Source of the DNA: Girardinichthys multiradiatus
Lineage: Eukaryota; Chordata; Actinopteri; Cyprinodontiformes; Goodeidae
Reading direction: 5' to 3'
Length of the DNA: 64,000 bases
NCBI RefSeq assembly: GCF_021462225.1
Contig: NC_061800.1
Location: 12,818,749-12,882,748, forward strand
How positions within the stretch are numbered: the first letter of the stretch is position 1; every line of letters begins with the position of its first letter. A program made the position numbers and the translations under genes. This document shows, in pieces, positions 47,349 to 60,900 of the stretch. The notes under the pieces were generated by a model. That model was not told the DNA's origin and searched no databases. It saw only the letters and a list, made by a program, of their open reading frames with translations.

Positions 47349-47715
47349 TTGCTGCCAATAACTGTGTTTATGTATGAATGCCCTCAACCCCCAATATGGC
47401 AGACAGCTGCTCACACTGAGCCTGGTTCTGCTGGAGGTTTCTTCCTGTTTAAGGAGAGTTTTACTCTCCACTGTTGCTGCATCCATGCTCAGCATGAGAG
47501 ATTGCTGCAAAGTTGGTGATTGGATGCTGTTAGCTAGTATTCCTTAGAAAACTTTTTACCAATTTGAATAATAAACTGAACTTGACTAGATCTAGTTAAT
47601 GTACTTGACTGATTGGACTGAATCGACTATATTTCTGTATATTAATGAGATACGTTTTTTTGGAAATTGCCTTAAGAAACTTGTTTGGAATTTTAACTAA
47701 ATTGAATTTATAAAA
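47349..47715 (+). repeat. L2-type LINE 3' tail fragment
   Basis: GAGCCTGGTTCTGCTGGAGG near 47419 and GAGAGATTGCTGCAAAGTTG near 47495 match the tail of LINE copy B at 28940-29170, with later parts decayed (AACTAAATTGAATTTAT near 47695). Confidence 0.7.
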
Positions 47716-48454
47716 AACCTGAACTACACAGAAAACCACAAATCGAATCAACAGCAAATTTTCAGGATTTGTCATAAAAGTTTAAACCAATAGAAAAAAA
47801 TACAGAATTTAACATTTACTCTGAAAATGGACTGTTTAAAACCTTGAAATCATTTACAATTACAAATATTTTGGTCTGAATTTGTAAAAGCCAGATTTGA
47901 AAATGATTTTTAAATACAAAATTTCTATTGCAACAGCAACATATTCAAATGCAAGAGATTCATTTCACAGTTAAGTGAAAGGTGTAATATTGACTTAAGC
48001 TATTGAAAGCCAAATCATTTTTTACCTTTGTACATTTTATACCTTATTCATAATATAAACCAACAATTCCCTAAAGATCATTTATTTTCATTAAGAAACT
48101 ACTAAAGTAACACTAGCAATAAATTTTAAGTCTAATTTTATAGTCACACTTGTGACACTGAAACTAACATGTTTTCACTCAAACGTTGCCTTAAAAAGCA
48201 AACCAAACTTCAACAAGAACCTGTACTAAATTTAAAGTCAGTTCTGTACTAAATTGCCTTTCATACGAAGGGACTTAATTTCTGACCCAAAGCGAAGTAC
48301 AAATAAATGTTAAAAATTGAAAATTAATGTGTTTTTGTAATTTTGGGATTTTCTTTAATAAATCAGAGTAAAACCTCTAAACTCAAACCGTGTAAGTTCA
48401 GTGACATTTAGTACATGACAGGCTGAATTACAAATGAGTCCGTTTAGAAAAAAG
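47716..48454. other. Non-coding spacer between gja3-side repeats and the zmym2 3' end
   Basis: Very AT-rich sequence without recognisable genes or elements. Confidence 0.4.
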
Positions 48455-51400
48455 GAAATCATTTATTAAACATAACCATATCGGCAGAACAGCCCACACA
48501 CATAGCATCGGATTCAGGTCACAATCACTCACTTTCACTATATACAGATAGGCACATTCACATTAGGCGTTAAAGCCAGCCACAGCGAGTACTGTAGGTC
48601 CAAACCAGTGGCAGGTTTGGTTGTTGCCTCTCAGTCCAGCAGGGAAAAACAAAACAATATTTTTTTTAAAAATCACCAGTCTGGTTAACTGGTTTGCTCT
48701 GATCCAGCATCTGTTCACCTGGAAATTTAAATGTTTGGATTTAAAGCTGCATGTGAAAAACCTCCATGAGAAAATACCACCATAGTGTTTTCACTGCAGA
48801 TTCAGACCTTTAAACACAATCTGGTGTCCCGAACAGCAGCAGCAGCTGTCCTAAAGAGAAAGGAAGCAGTGATTGGAAATATGCACACAAGGCGTGTTTT
48901 ACAGAAGGGACAAACATCCTCAAGGTCTTCAATAGATTTGAGCTCCACACAAACAAAACAAAAAAACTGAGCAGTTCTTGTGAAACAAAACATTTACAAA
49001 AAGTAAAAAGTACATAGTCTAACTCAACTGTTTACTTGATGAGAACACAAAAATACTCAACGAAAAAACTGCTACAACAAAACCTTTTACTTTGCTGTAC
49101 TAGACGTTTATAAAAACATGAGGAAAATTGGACACTTGCAAAAAAGTGCTCCATATATAAACTACCCTCATCCTTTATGCTCAGCGGGATCCGTCGCCAC
49201 CGCAGGACAGCAGCAATTAATGGGTGAAGACAAGGTGAGATGGAAATATCAGCCACAAAATCCCAACATAGGAATAGAAAAAATGGAATAAATAAAAGTT
49301 TTAGAGAGACTTCTTGCAGGATTGCAAGCTGAAGTTGTCTTTGTGAGTTTTTCCTGTGTTGACGTTGTGTGAGATAACCAACCTGCCTGCAACATAGTCT
49401 GGGTTTAGTACTCTGGTAATGCTACATCCCAGGAGTGAAGGTTACTCTCATGTCCAACAATGAAGGCAGTCTGTCTCCTGTACCACAGGCAGTCCAATCT
49501 ATCAGAACAGAGAACAGATCTTTACTGTCCTGGAACCAGACCTGATTGAAGTCCTCCGCAGTATACAGGTGGAGACGGACAACAAAGCTGAATGAGGAGG
49601 AACAGACAGCGCGACGTTGGGAGGGAATTAAGGCAGCCTACTTAATGGAGAGGTTACACAACATAAAAAAAGAGCAGATTTTATAATCCCACCTTTAAGA
49701 GCATGAAGTCAGAAAGCTGAAGTGAAATAAAACATGGCAGAAGGTCACATTGTTGATTTTCAAGCTTTCACCTGACGGTCAAACAGCTCGTTTCTTTTTT
49801 TTTACCTTCAAGAAACCTGAACTCTGATCTACCCACACATTGCTCCACAAATAAATGATCAAATTAGTTTCTTGTAAAAGCTTCAATTTACCTCTGAATT
49901 TCAACAAGCAGTGAAATGACACTGCGATGTTTCTCCCCTCTCTGACCAACTTGACATTCCGACCCTGGTTATTATTGGGCTAACATAAACGCTCAGTGAA
50001 AACTGTTCATCTCAAAAACTGAACTTTGCTTTTTTTTTTCTTGAGATTTGTCAATTTCTACTGTCTATTGAAATGTAGGAGTCTGGTTGCTTGTTCCGCA
50101 ATTTTATAATTAAATTTAATAATTAAACCCATGCACTTTACGTGCAAGAAGTTATTGATTTAATTACTTCCAGTCGTTTAAGAGGATGAAAATAGCGTGT
50201 CATATTAGAGATGTGCCAATAAATGGCGAATAATTGGGTGATTTCCTGCTTGACTGACCCTGATCAGTGACCAGCCAGTCAAACTAAAAATCGGATTTTT
50301 TTTCCTGATCAGTAAATGCACCATGCATGAAAACTATCAGGTCAACTCTTTGGTGGAAGTTGTTACTGAGAAGTTGTCAGACATTTTCCAAATCGGTGAA
50401 TCGTTTGGTTTATAATCTATAGATACCTCAGCAGCAAAAGTTTTAGTTGCTGTTTTCTTAGAAATCATTTTATTTTACCATCAACAATTTAGCGTCAAAA
50501 AGGGTCAGCATTATCCAGAAGGTAGAAAGGAAAAGTATTTTTCTGTTTATTAATAGTGTTTTAAAAGAGAAATCAATATACTAAAATTGGTGGAGGCAGG
50601 TCAGAGATCGGATCACACAAAATGTGTGATTGGTACATCTCTAATACATATATATGTGTGTGTGTATATTTATATATAGACATCTCTGAACACCAGATAC
50701 AGTAGATAGTGCATGTTTTAGTATTTATGTGTTGGTATACAAGCAGAGTTTATTAATGTCAAACCACATCTGTGACACATTTTGGGGTCCAACAACCTGA
50801 ATAAACTGTTGAACTATAATTGCATTCACATGAAAATTTTGATTTTAAAGAGGAAAAAACTCAGAATTTAATGTTTGATCATATTAATGCTTCAATTAAT
50901 GTGTGATGCTCTCCTTTCATATAAAACAATTTGAGAAATGCATGCCCACTCCCCTCGGAGCCGTCAGGAATAAGCTGAAATCCAAAATAATTGTTTCAGA
51001 ATTGAGCAAATTAAATTCAAAGATCCAATGTTTGATGTTTTTAACTAAATATACAAAATTTAAATTAAAGTTGGACGCAATTAGTTCTTTCAGATATGTA
51101 ACCTACCGAACTGAGAACAGTGGCGGTACTATCTTCACGCTTTCTTTTGCATTGCTGGTTTTTAGGCCTAGACCGTTTTACTTTCTTGTACCCAAAGTGC
51201 TCCCTTCTGTTTTCCATTCAGTGAAGTGAAAAGGACGTGAAACAGTGATTTACAGACATCCTGGTTTCTTTGCCCCCCGCTTCCTTATAGTGGCGGCCTG
51301 GGGGATGACTGAGATATTCCTATATGTTCGAGCTGCTGGTCTGAGAGCTAAAATCTGCATCTCAGAAGTGTGTTTGGGAAAAATATCCTGATATCCCTTC

Positions 51401-51756
51401 ACACCCACACCATCCTTAACCTTTTTGTGTGTGTATTTCATGGTAAGAACAAGCTCCAGCTCACTACTTTATCTCATGAAGTTGTTCATCTTGGTTTGCC
51501 ATCTTTTTCCTCCAGCTTCTGAAATCAAAGGCTTTGTCCTCTGAATTCATTTTTGAGGCAGAAGTACAAGTCTGGGCTGCTTTTCACCACCACTGTAAGC
51601 ATCCTCTACCTGCTGTGGGCGTCCCTCACCAGGAGGAAACAATAAGTCACTAACGTTGGTGAAGAGACGAGGATAAAGACTGGTGAAGGGGACACATACG
51701 ACTAGATTACCCTAAACTTTCTTCGCAGGTTCTACTAAACAAAGTCCAAGCAGGTG
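48455..51756 (-). other. zmym2: Probable zmym2 3' UTR
   Basis: No competing gene is seen downstream of the zmym2 stop. On the minus strand an AATAAATG signal (plus strand ATTTATT near 48461-48467) is followed by T-rich sequence, a plausible cleavage site that would give a 3' UTR of about 3.3 kb. Other minus-strand AATAAA signals near 50548 and 50750 could give shorter forms. The UTR would contain a hAT-like MITE at 50205-50644. Confidence 0.4.
50205..50644. mobile_element. hAT-like MITE within the presumed zmym2 3' UTR
   Basis: The 440-bp unit is bounded by TTAGAGATGTGCCAAT and the inverted ATTGGTACATCTCTAA (15 of 16 positions match). It has no coding capacity. A target duplication was not clear, so the superfamily is tentative. 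Confidence 0.65.
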
Positions 51757-51979
51757 CTACTCTCTTCCGACTTCTTCACCATGGTCCTCTTCATACTCAT
51801 CTTCCTCCAGGAGTGGCTTGTCTGTGTAAATGTCTCTGACCAGGAGGACCCTTGTCAGGAGGCTTTCTAGGATCTGACGCTCCAGGGGAGTGGAGCTGAA
51901 CCACACAGGGTCACTAGGGCTGCAGGCGGGATCTGGCTGAACGTAGAAGACGTCAAGGCGCTCCCACAGCAATGGTGGA
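51757..51979 (-). CDS. zmym2: zmym2 terminal exon (i)
   Basis: The acceptor CCTTTCAG borders 51979; 223 nt run to a TAG at 51757-51759. It encodes PPLLWERLDVFYVQPDPACS, then FSSTPLERQILESLLTRVLL, and an acidic C-terminus (EEDEYEEDHGEEVGRE). It matches the NDVFYLQPE...MLESMLNRIL block that ends ZMYM2. Confidence 0.93.
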
Positions 51980-54900
51980 CTGAAAGGAGGAAGGACAGGA
52001 ACAAATAGAGGAGCAGAATTGGGAGAGAGAAGGTGAAATGAGGCGAGTTAGTAGAAGATGATAAAATGAGGAAAGGAATAGGATTTGGGCAGGAGAAATG
52101 ATAGGAGGACAAAAAAAGAGAAAACTGTGAATCTATTCCAAAACATGAAGAAACTTTAAATAAAACTGAATTTTCAGTCCTCATCTTTGATTGGTCAACA
52201 GTGAGGTTCAGGATGTGAACAGCAAATGGTTTTAATCACAGGACTTGGGACTAATTTTAGCAGCAGCAGCAAAGACACCTTATACTTCAAGTTTGCTTCA
52301 CCAGCTTTTTTCATGTTATTTCTGTCTGTATTAAACAATAAAAACCAAACTCAGATTAAATTGAAGTGCACGTTTTAACAATGAGCTCTGAATGTTTTTG
52401 CACAGTAACCCTTTTCACTACCTTGGACGTTTTTTACATGCGTTTCCACTGCGGCGCCCAAAAATCGTGGCTTGCTTACTTATTTAATTACTTAGATCAC
52501 GTCCCGCTGAGGCTCAGCAGCTCCTCATCCTGCAGGAAAACTGCTGTGATCTGGGAACACAGTTCTCTTTCCATTCCAACAGTGGAGCCCGGAATCAGAT
52601 TAAAAGCAGTGAACCCACGTCCCGCCAGTCCAAACAGAGACAACGTACGTAGAGTGGATTTTAAATAAACTGTGCAGATCCCAAACTCCAGACAATTGGG
52701 ATTGCTTTAGTCCGTATCTCAAAACATAAACTTTGGAAAATATTCTAACCTTACCAGGTGAAATGTCAAAAAAAGCTCTGATGAGAAGCGTTTCTCTCTC
52801 CAGAGCCTTTCTTTGTTCACAAGGAGAAAAAAAACAGGCTGTTTGGTAATATTTCCGGTAACCATAAACGGTCATGGTGTGGAAACTAACGGAGCACCAC
52901 TTATCACTCTTATTTACGAAACACTTAAAGATACCACTAAATTAAGCAGGTGTTAATTCTACATTTGGGCTTATGAGATCATGCTGAGCTCTTTACATTT
53001 TCCATGTTTCTGTAAATACTGTGATAAAATGGTATTTTTACTCATTATCACACCGCGAGGATCTCATGCTGGCCCATGCCTACTTGAAGGCAATTCCCAG
53101 AATTCAATTCTATATAAACTTTAGTTCTTGGTTAAATGGTTTAAATGTGGGTACAAACATATGTTTTTCATGCTGCAGCTGGAATACATAAGACATTTTT
53201 ATACATAAGCATAAAAATGTTGCACTCGCAGTGAAATAAAGCATATTTACCACTTGGATCTATAGAGCTCATAGAGTCGACACTCGTGCTTCTTCACTGG
53301 GCATCGAACAGACGAGCCCCCCGAGCCCTCGTTTTCATCCTGTTGGTCCTCGTTTAGCTTGCGCTTCCTCTTCCTGGATTCTGTCTGTTCCTCGCCTGAA
53401 GATTGAAATAAAACAAAGTGATGAGTGGCAAAGTGTGAGGATGTACCTGCAGTGGAAAACATCTTTTTTATTACAGCTGATGCCCAATGTTGTTGAGCTG
53501 CAAGTTGTGTTTTGATCCTGCGTTTCAAGCATAGACAACATTTTCATGCAGCAGATGAGGGTTTCAGTTTTCATTTAAAAAGGCAATAAACCAACTGGCT
53601 GTGGCTGAAGATAAAACGCACAAAAATAATAAGTTCAAGGGGAAAAAATATTTACATTAGTCTCTTTGAATTAAACAAAAAAACTTCTCACAGCAGCCCA
53701 TTTGTTTGACTTATCAGGAACCGATCACATAAAGCCATGAGCCAGCAGTTAACTTGGTATGCCTCCATGTTGATTTAGAAAACGGTAATAAATTTGTGGA
53801 AGGTGGATAAAACCCTAAAATAGCTGGCATGCTTCCACGTTTCCAGCCTTACCGTGGTGATCCTGAGAGATGGAGGGCACGCGGATGCAGACGGTGCTCT
53901 CCTTGCTGACAGGATGGATGGTGTCAGGCCCATAAACGTTAGCGAAGGAGAGGCGCAGGTGCTGTTCCACGGTGCGCAGGCCAAAGTATTTAGTGTTCAG
54001 GTAAACCAGAGAGCGCAGCAGGGAGGCTGGACTCTGCTCCCCAAGGTGCTGACTACTCCACAGGCTCTGCTCCTCCACCCGACCCCACAGTGAGCCTGAA
54101 CAAAGCACTTCAGTAACCATGCGAGCAATTCAACCAAACTGTGTGACAGAGCTTAGGCTGAAGCTATGACTCCTGCATGTCCTCATATAACTTTAAAATG
54201 CAATCACAGAGCATCAGGATGTGAACAGCAGAAAGGTTATAATCACTGGACATGACTGTGTGTTACTAGCTGCTGCTTCTACTTCACTACGTCACTATAT
54301 TATCAGTGCGAGATGATTTTGTTCCCAGGCCCCACGCTGAGATGCAGCTTCACATGTTTAGCAGATAGCCTCTAGCTGCTTCTAAATACTGCTGTCAATC
54401 ATGAATTAGTTGCCACATTTAAGGAAATAAACAACAGAAAACACTATTTTCCAGAACTCTAACATCAGGTGTATCTGACTGCTCTTACCATCAGGAAGCA
54501 CACTGGGCTGCCAGTCTTTGAGCACCTTGTTGAGCTCCTCTCCAAACTGCTGATAAGTCGGGTCACTGAACAGATCATCCGTCCGGCCTTTGGCATGAAG
54601 ATGCTTAAAACACACAAACAAACTCCCATGGGTACGGCGCACAAACACACGGTGATCTAAGGCAGTAGACAACACAGCTTTAGTGTCCTCATAATAAAGA
54701 TCAACATCACAGTTTATCAGGATGTGAACAGCAATGGATATAATCACTGGACACACTAATGAGTACATGTAGACCTGCGTCAAATAAAAAACACCAGACA
54801 AATATCACTATAATTAGGACAGATTTTAAACAAAGGGAGAACTGCAGCCAAATGCAGGTCCAAACATTTCAACAGAATCACTTTAAACTTTGAACAAAAC

Positions 54901-57900
54901 TGATGGAAAAGTCTCTTAAATTCATTCTTACATTTCTGTCAGAAAACTTGAAAACTCCAACATCTGATGAGCTTAGAGAAAAATGTGCTCCTCTCAGCAG
55001 CCATGCTCTGATCCTCACATGGGTGAAGAGGAGGGAAAAGACTGCACACCAGTAAAACCGGTCCTACTGGAAACACTCACCTTTAACTTAGTTCCTACCT
55101 CCAAAAACAGAACAGCAATGTCAACAAAACCTATTGCATTTTTGGAAATTAGTTTTATGTAAGTTTTAAAATTGTAACATTTTATTGTTTTTTTCTTGTT
55201 TTTACATAACTTTATTTATAAGACTAATAAAGTTAAGAAAATGATCTGTTATTCTCAAATCTGAAAAAAAAAAAATGAACACAATAAACTGAAAAGGTTA
55301 TATAATAAACTTTTATTATATTAAACACCTTAGAGTGGAACTAAACCCCATGTAAAAGAATAACTTTTTTGAATTTTGAAAAATGCCACCAAAGTGGTGG
55401 GGATGAGCGGAGGGGGTTAAGCAGGGGTGTGGTTAGGAGGATGAGGAAAAGTGGCAGCTAGCTTAATTTGGAATATTGAAACATGGAGAGCGAGCAGAGG
55501 GACGCTGGTAGTTTCACCATGGACATAATCTTTTGAGGTGGAGGATTTTTCACCTCGCTCGTCACCAGAGGTCAGCAGGCCTGAGCTTTATCAGTTCGAG
55601 CTGCTGGCTCAAGGTGTGATTCAGAGATGCCCGAAGCCGGCAATGCCGAGGCAGTGGAGGAACGCTATGAGGGCGTGTCTAAGTGAGACGGTTTAATACC
55701 CGAACCCGGGGGTTGTGACATAAGCATGTACCAAGCTGTACTGTTTGAACCAATAGGAAAATTCAACTGCAGTAACCACTGTTCAACCCTATGAGGGCAG
55801 CACCAAGAAGATTTTAGGACAAATATTCCAGAATTAAACAAGTTTATATGAAATTACAAAAAAATAGCACAGTAACATAAAAATAGCACCCTAGGCCCAA
55901 TTTATACAGTTTATATGCAAAAAATGTTTATTTGGGGTTTAGTTTCTCTTTGAATAAAAAAAAAAGTACTGAAGGCAAACCATGGTTGTCTGCCTTCATG
56001 TGATTAACATGCTTCTTAGGGGTGTAATTTTACATTTTGATCATGAAACAATAGGACATGTTAAGCTCAGAAGATATTAATGTTTTAATCAAAACCAAGA
56101 ACCGTCTCCGTTTTGACCTTACATAAAGACAAAACGTTTCATGAATTAAAACAATTTTAAAGGATCTGTAATCAGTCTAGAAGTACTTCAGTCTTCAGAG
56201 CAGCACAGCATCTAAGGTGGTCCCCATGAAAAACTGGTACTGAACCAGTGCTTTCACAAATGAAGTTAAGGTCTTACTGTCTGCAAATTGTGTCTTAATA
56301 AATCTCTAAGTGTAGAATAATCCAGTTCTGGTTAACCAGACTAGGTATTTCAGAGTTTGAGCTGATCCATTTTCCTGTAGAAAAAAGTAAAACCTTTACT
56401 GATGATATAAATGATTTTAGGGTTGTGTCTACAGCCCAAAACAAAACTGCTTTCACAAATATAATAAATCATTTCAAAATAATCTGTAAGCACTGTGACA
56501 AAGTTCAGTTGATGTTAGTTGCTAGCCAGCAGTGCACCCAGAGGCTTTTTTATTATCTTGTGATGAAGTTAAGCCATGAGATGCTGTTACAGTCTGAGTG
56601 CAGAGTTTTATCCCTTCAAGTCAGTAACAACTCATCAACTCCTTACATGTGAAGAAAAACCAGTTGACATGAAAACAATCTGCATCAGAATAAAAGTGTT
56701 TCTGTACAACTTTAACAAATTTCCAGAAAAATAAGACAACCTGTGCATTAGAGTCAATCTATCTACTAGTTATTTTTGCTTCGTGGAGAGAGGTTGTGAT
56801 TCTGGGGTTATGTATATTGTAGTGAACTGACCTGCTGGATACCCAGACAGAGGTAGAGGATGCTGTCTGGAGAGTAGCGCTCCCCGTTGGGCCTGCAGAC
56901 CTCCCTGACAAATCGGGACAGAGCAACATTCAGCTCCTCTGCGTTCAATGACAACATGTTACTTTTTGACCGTCCTGCAGGAGAGAGAAAATAAACAGAG
57001 GCTGTCACTGGAAACAAACTTTAGATCAGGGGAGGAAGTGAGACGAGTTCAATAACCATCAGATTCCCTGTGCTTGTAGCTTTTCTCCCTCTCCTAATGC
57101 CCCTCACACAGCAGACTGCACACCAATTCAGAAGAGCAAACTCCACCGCCAACTTGGAAAGCTCTCCAGCTCACCAAGTGTTGATGTTTCAGAGTAAGAA
57201 GGAAGTGTGGCAACAAGTAAAAGCAAGAGCATAAGTGAGTTAACCAATGTTCTGACAAAATATTTTAAAAGTAAATAAATGACTTGATTCTGCAGGGGAA
57301 AAAAACACTGGGTTTATCACCAGGGAGGTATTTAGATTTCACAAGACACTGGACAAAACAAAACCTGCCAAACACTGCTCAGCTCACTTGGTTTGGAGGT
57401 ATCCTTTTCTTTGGTGTCTTCTGATTGGTCAGACAGGGACAGCGCCCAGCGTTTCCAAGCATTGATGCCATAGCGAGATTTAAGGGGCAGCGATCTGCCT
57501 TCTAAATTGCTTGAATGAGATGGAGAGGATGAAGGCAAATCCTCCACAGCCTGCCTCTTATTTCCCTGTAAAAGGCACATTACAGCATAATCAAGCTGAG
57601 TTGACTAATAGAATAACCCTGTTATAAGTATATATCCGTGTCTACGTACCAGTTTTCTGGGCTGCGGTTGAGGTACCGACTCCTGCAGCTCCTCTTTCTC
57701 CTCTGCCAGGACCATAGGCAAAGAAAAGCCCATATCATCATCCATTCCTTCCAGCACCGGAACAGGTTCTGACGCTGAGACAGTTCACAACATGTGTTGA
57801 ATTATACACTAGTTTGTATAAAATGATGGTAATATATACAGAAATTTGTTCACTTAAGCATCCAGTTGGGTAATTCTCAGGAGCCAAAGTCCTTCATTTA

Positions 57901-60900
57901 TTTCAATGTTTATGTTCATGTGTATGCACACTCTTCTCCAAAAGTATCGAACAATGAGGCCAAATTGTTTCCCATCGTTCTGCAGACTGCAAACATTTGG
58001 GTTTGATTCAATTCAAATTCAATTCAAATTCAAAAAAACTTTATTAATCCCAAAGGGAAATTAAATGTTGTTGTAGCTCATATTATGAAGGTTTCTTCAA
58101 AGAGCCGTTGTAGATGCTGATGGCTGTGGGCAGGAAGGATCTCCTGTAGCGCTCTATCAGAAGATGGCTAAGAGAAGAGTTCAAGTGTTTTGGGTCAGTA
58201 TTCTGCTGTATGAAGAAAGATCTCCCAGTCAGTGTAGTTGCATTTTTCGATTGATTAGAGGAAAAAACTTTCTGTACACTTCTGAGTTTGCATTACTGCT
58301 ACCACCGCACACTGCATCATCACTGAAGATTAATAGGCCCGTTCCAGCAGAAACCATGAGAGCCAAAGATATGGCATTATCTGTGTTTACCATTGGGTTT
58401 TCACAGACGAGCTTGTTTGGGATCATGGACAGAACCTCCCCAAACGTAGACTTTCCAGCACATGAATAGATTAATCTTTGTCTCATCGGTACATAAAACT
58501 TTGTCCCAGAATTTTGTTGGTTCATCTCTGTGCTTTTAGGGGAAGTCCAGTTTGGCATTTTGGTTCTTCCTGCTAAGACTTGGTTTGAATATTCTGGTGG
58601 AGTCTCTGCGCTTTTATCCATAAAGTGTTCTATGATATCTTCACTGGTGCCCTCTGGAGGTTGCTCTTGCAATGTTTCAGCGTACAACTGCTGATATTTC
58701 CCCTGGCCTACCTGCTTTATGTCTGCTATGTTGAACCCAAGCGGTTTCTTCTTCTTCACCACATGCTAAATCTGTGTTGTATCTCTGCAATGGATCTAAA
58801 TTACTTCTCATCTTCTCTTAAAGGGGACATATAATGCTTTAAAATCCTACCTTTTTACACTTAAATCATTCAGTTGTGGTCTATATACAGGTCCTTCTCA
58901 AAATATTAGCATATTGTGATAAAGTTATTTTCCATAATGTCATGATGAAAATTTAATATTCATATATTTTAGATTCATTGCACACTAACTGAAATATTTC
59001 AGGTCTTTTATTGTCTTAATACGGATTATTTTGGCAAACAGCTCATGAAAACCCAAAATTCCTATCTCACAAAATTAGCATATCATTAAAAGGGTCTCTA
59101 AACGAGCTATGAACCTAATCATCTGAATCAACGAGTTAACTCTAAACACCTGCAAAAGATTCCTGAGGCCTTTAAAACTCCCAGCCTGGTTCATCACTCA
59201 AAACCCCAATCATGGGTAAGACTGCCGACCTGACTGCTGTCCAGAAGGCCACTATTGACACCCTCAAGCAAGAGGGTAAGACACAGAAAGAAATTTCTGA
59301 ACGAATAGGCTGTTCCCAGAGTGCTGTATCAAGGCACCTCAGTGGGAAGTCTGTGGGAAGGAAAAAGTGTGGCAGAAAACGCTGCACAACGAGAAGAGGT
59401 GACCGGACCCTGAGGAAGATTGTGGAGAAGGGCCGATTCCAGACCTTGGGGGACCTGCGGAAGCAGTGGACTGAGTCTGGAGTAGAAACATCCAGAGCCA
59501 CCATGCACAGGCGTGTGCAGGAAATGGGCTACAGGTGCCGCATTCCCCAGGTCAAGCCACTTTTGAACCAGAAACAGCGGCAGAAGCGCCTGACCTGGGC
59601 TACAGAGAAGCAGCACTGGACTGTTGCTCAGTGGTCCAAAGTACTTTTTTCGGATGAAAGCAAATTCTGCATGTCATTCGGAAATCAAGGTGCCAGAGTC
59701 TGGAGGAAGACTGGGGAGAAGGAAATGCCAAAATGCCAGAAGTCCAGTGTCAAGTACCCACAGTCAGTGATGGTCTGGGGTGCCGTGTCAGCTGCTGGTG
59801 TTGGTCCACTGTGTTTTATCAAGGGCAGGGTCAATGCAGCTAGCTATCAGGAGATTTTGGAGCACTTCATGCTTCCATCTGCTGAAAAGCTTTATGGAGA
59901 TGAAGATTTCATTTTTCAGCACGACCTGGCACCTGCTCACAGTGCCAAAACCACTGGTAAATGGTTTACTGACCATGGTATAACTGTGCTCAATTGGTCT
60001 GCCAACTCTCCTGACCTGAACCCCATAGAGAATCTGTGGGATATTGTGAAGAGAACGTTGAGAGACTCAAGACCCAACACTCTGGATGAGCTAAAGGCCG
60101 CTATCGAAGCATCCTGGGCCTCCATAAGACCTCAGCAGTGCCACAGGCTGATTGCCTCCATGCCACGCCGCATTGAAGCAGTCATTTCTGCAAAAGGATT
60201 CCCGACCAAGTATTGAGTGCATAACTGTACATGATTATTTGAAGGTTGACGTTTTTTGTATTAAAAACACTTTTCTTTTATTGGTCGGATGAAATATGCT
60301 AATTTTGTGAGATAGGAATTTTGGGTTTTCATGAGCTGTATGCCAAAATCATCCGTATTAAGACAATAAAAGACCTGAAATATTTCAGTTAGTGTGCAAT
60401 GAATCTAAAATATATGAATGTTAAATTTTCATCATGACATTATGGAAAATAATGAACTTTATCACAATATGCTAATATTTTCAGAAGGACCTGTAAAGTG
60501 GAACTGCAAAGCTTTGGTTTGAACTCCTCGTTATTGTAGCTCCACAGGCTCATCTTTTACTCCTGTTCTGAGGTGCGTCTGAAAGCAACTCGTTTTGGTG
60601 ACGTCTCTTTAAATGCTACTGAGGCACCTAAACCCCCCGGACAAACGCTCCACTTTGATCTGTTTGGCCAGTTTTGTAGTCTGATAACAATTATCTAGCA
60701 GCGCAGAAACGAGACAAAATCTAAAATTGTTAATGTACTAATACTATTAAAAACATGCACTCAAGGAACTAGAAGCAGCACACAGCGCTAGCATAAGTAG
60801 AAGGCACGATGCTAATGCTATCAGAACAATGTTCAGGACGTCATATCAACACACAATAAATTCATGTTTAAAATAAAGTTTGTTGTCATTTTAGCGTTAT

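Noticed and set aside
58229..58762. 177-residue minus-strand open frame as a possible new gene in the zmym2 intron
   Set aside because: It overlaps a decayed Tc1-type sequence, lacks conserved domains and has no supportive splice or promoter context.
59551..59592. The 42-bp segment of Tc1 copy 3 as an intron
   Set aside because: It starts with GT but does not end in AG, is far too short for a vertebrate intron and is in frame within conserved transposase sequence.
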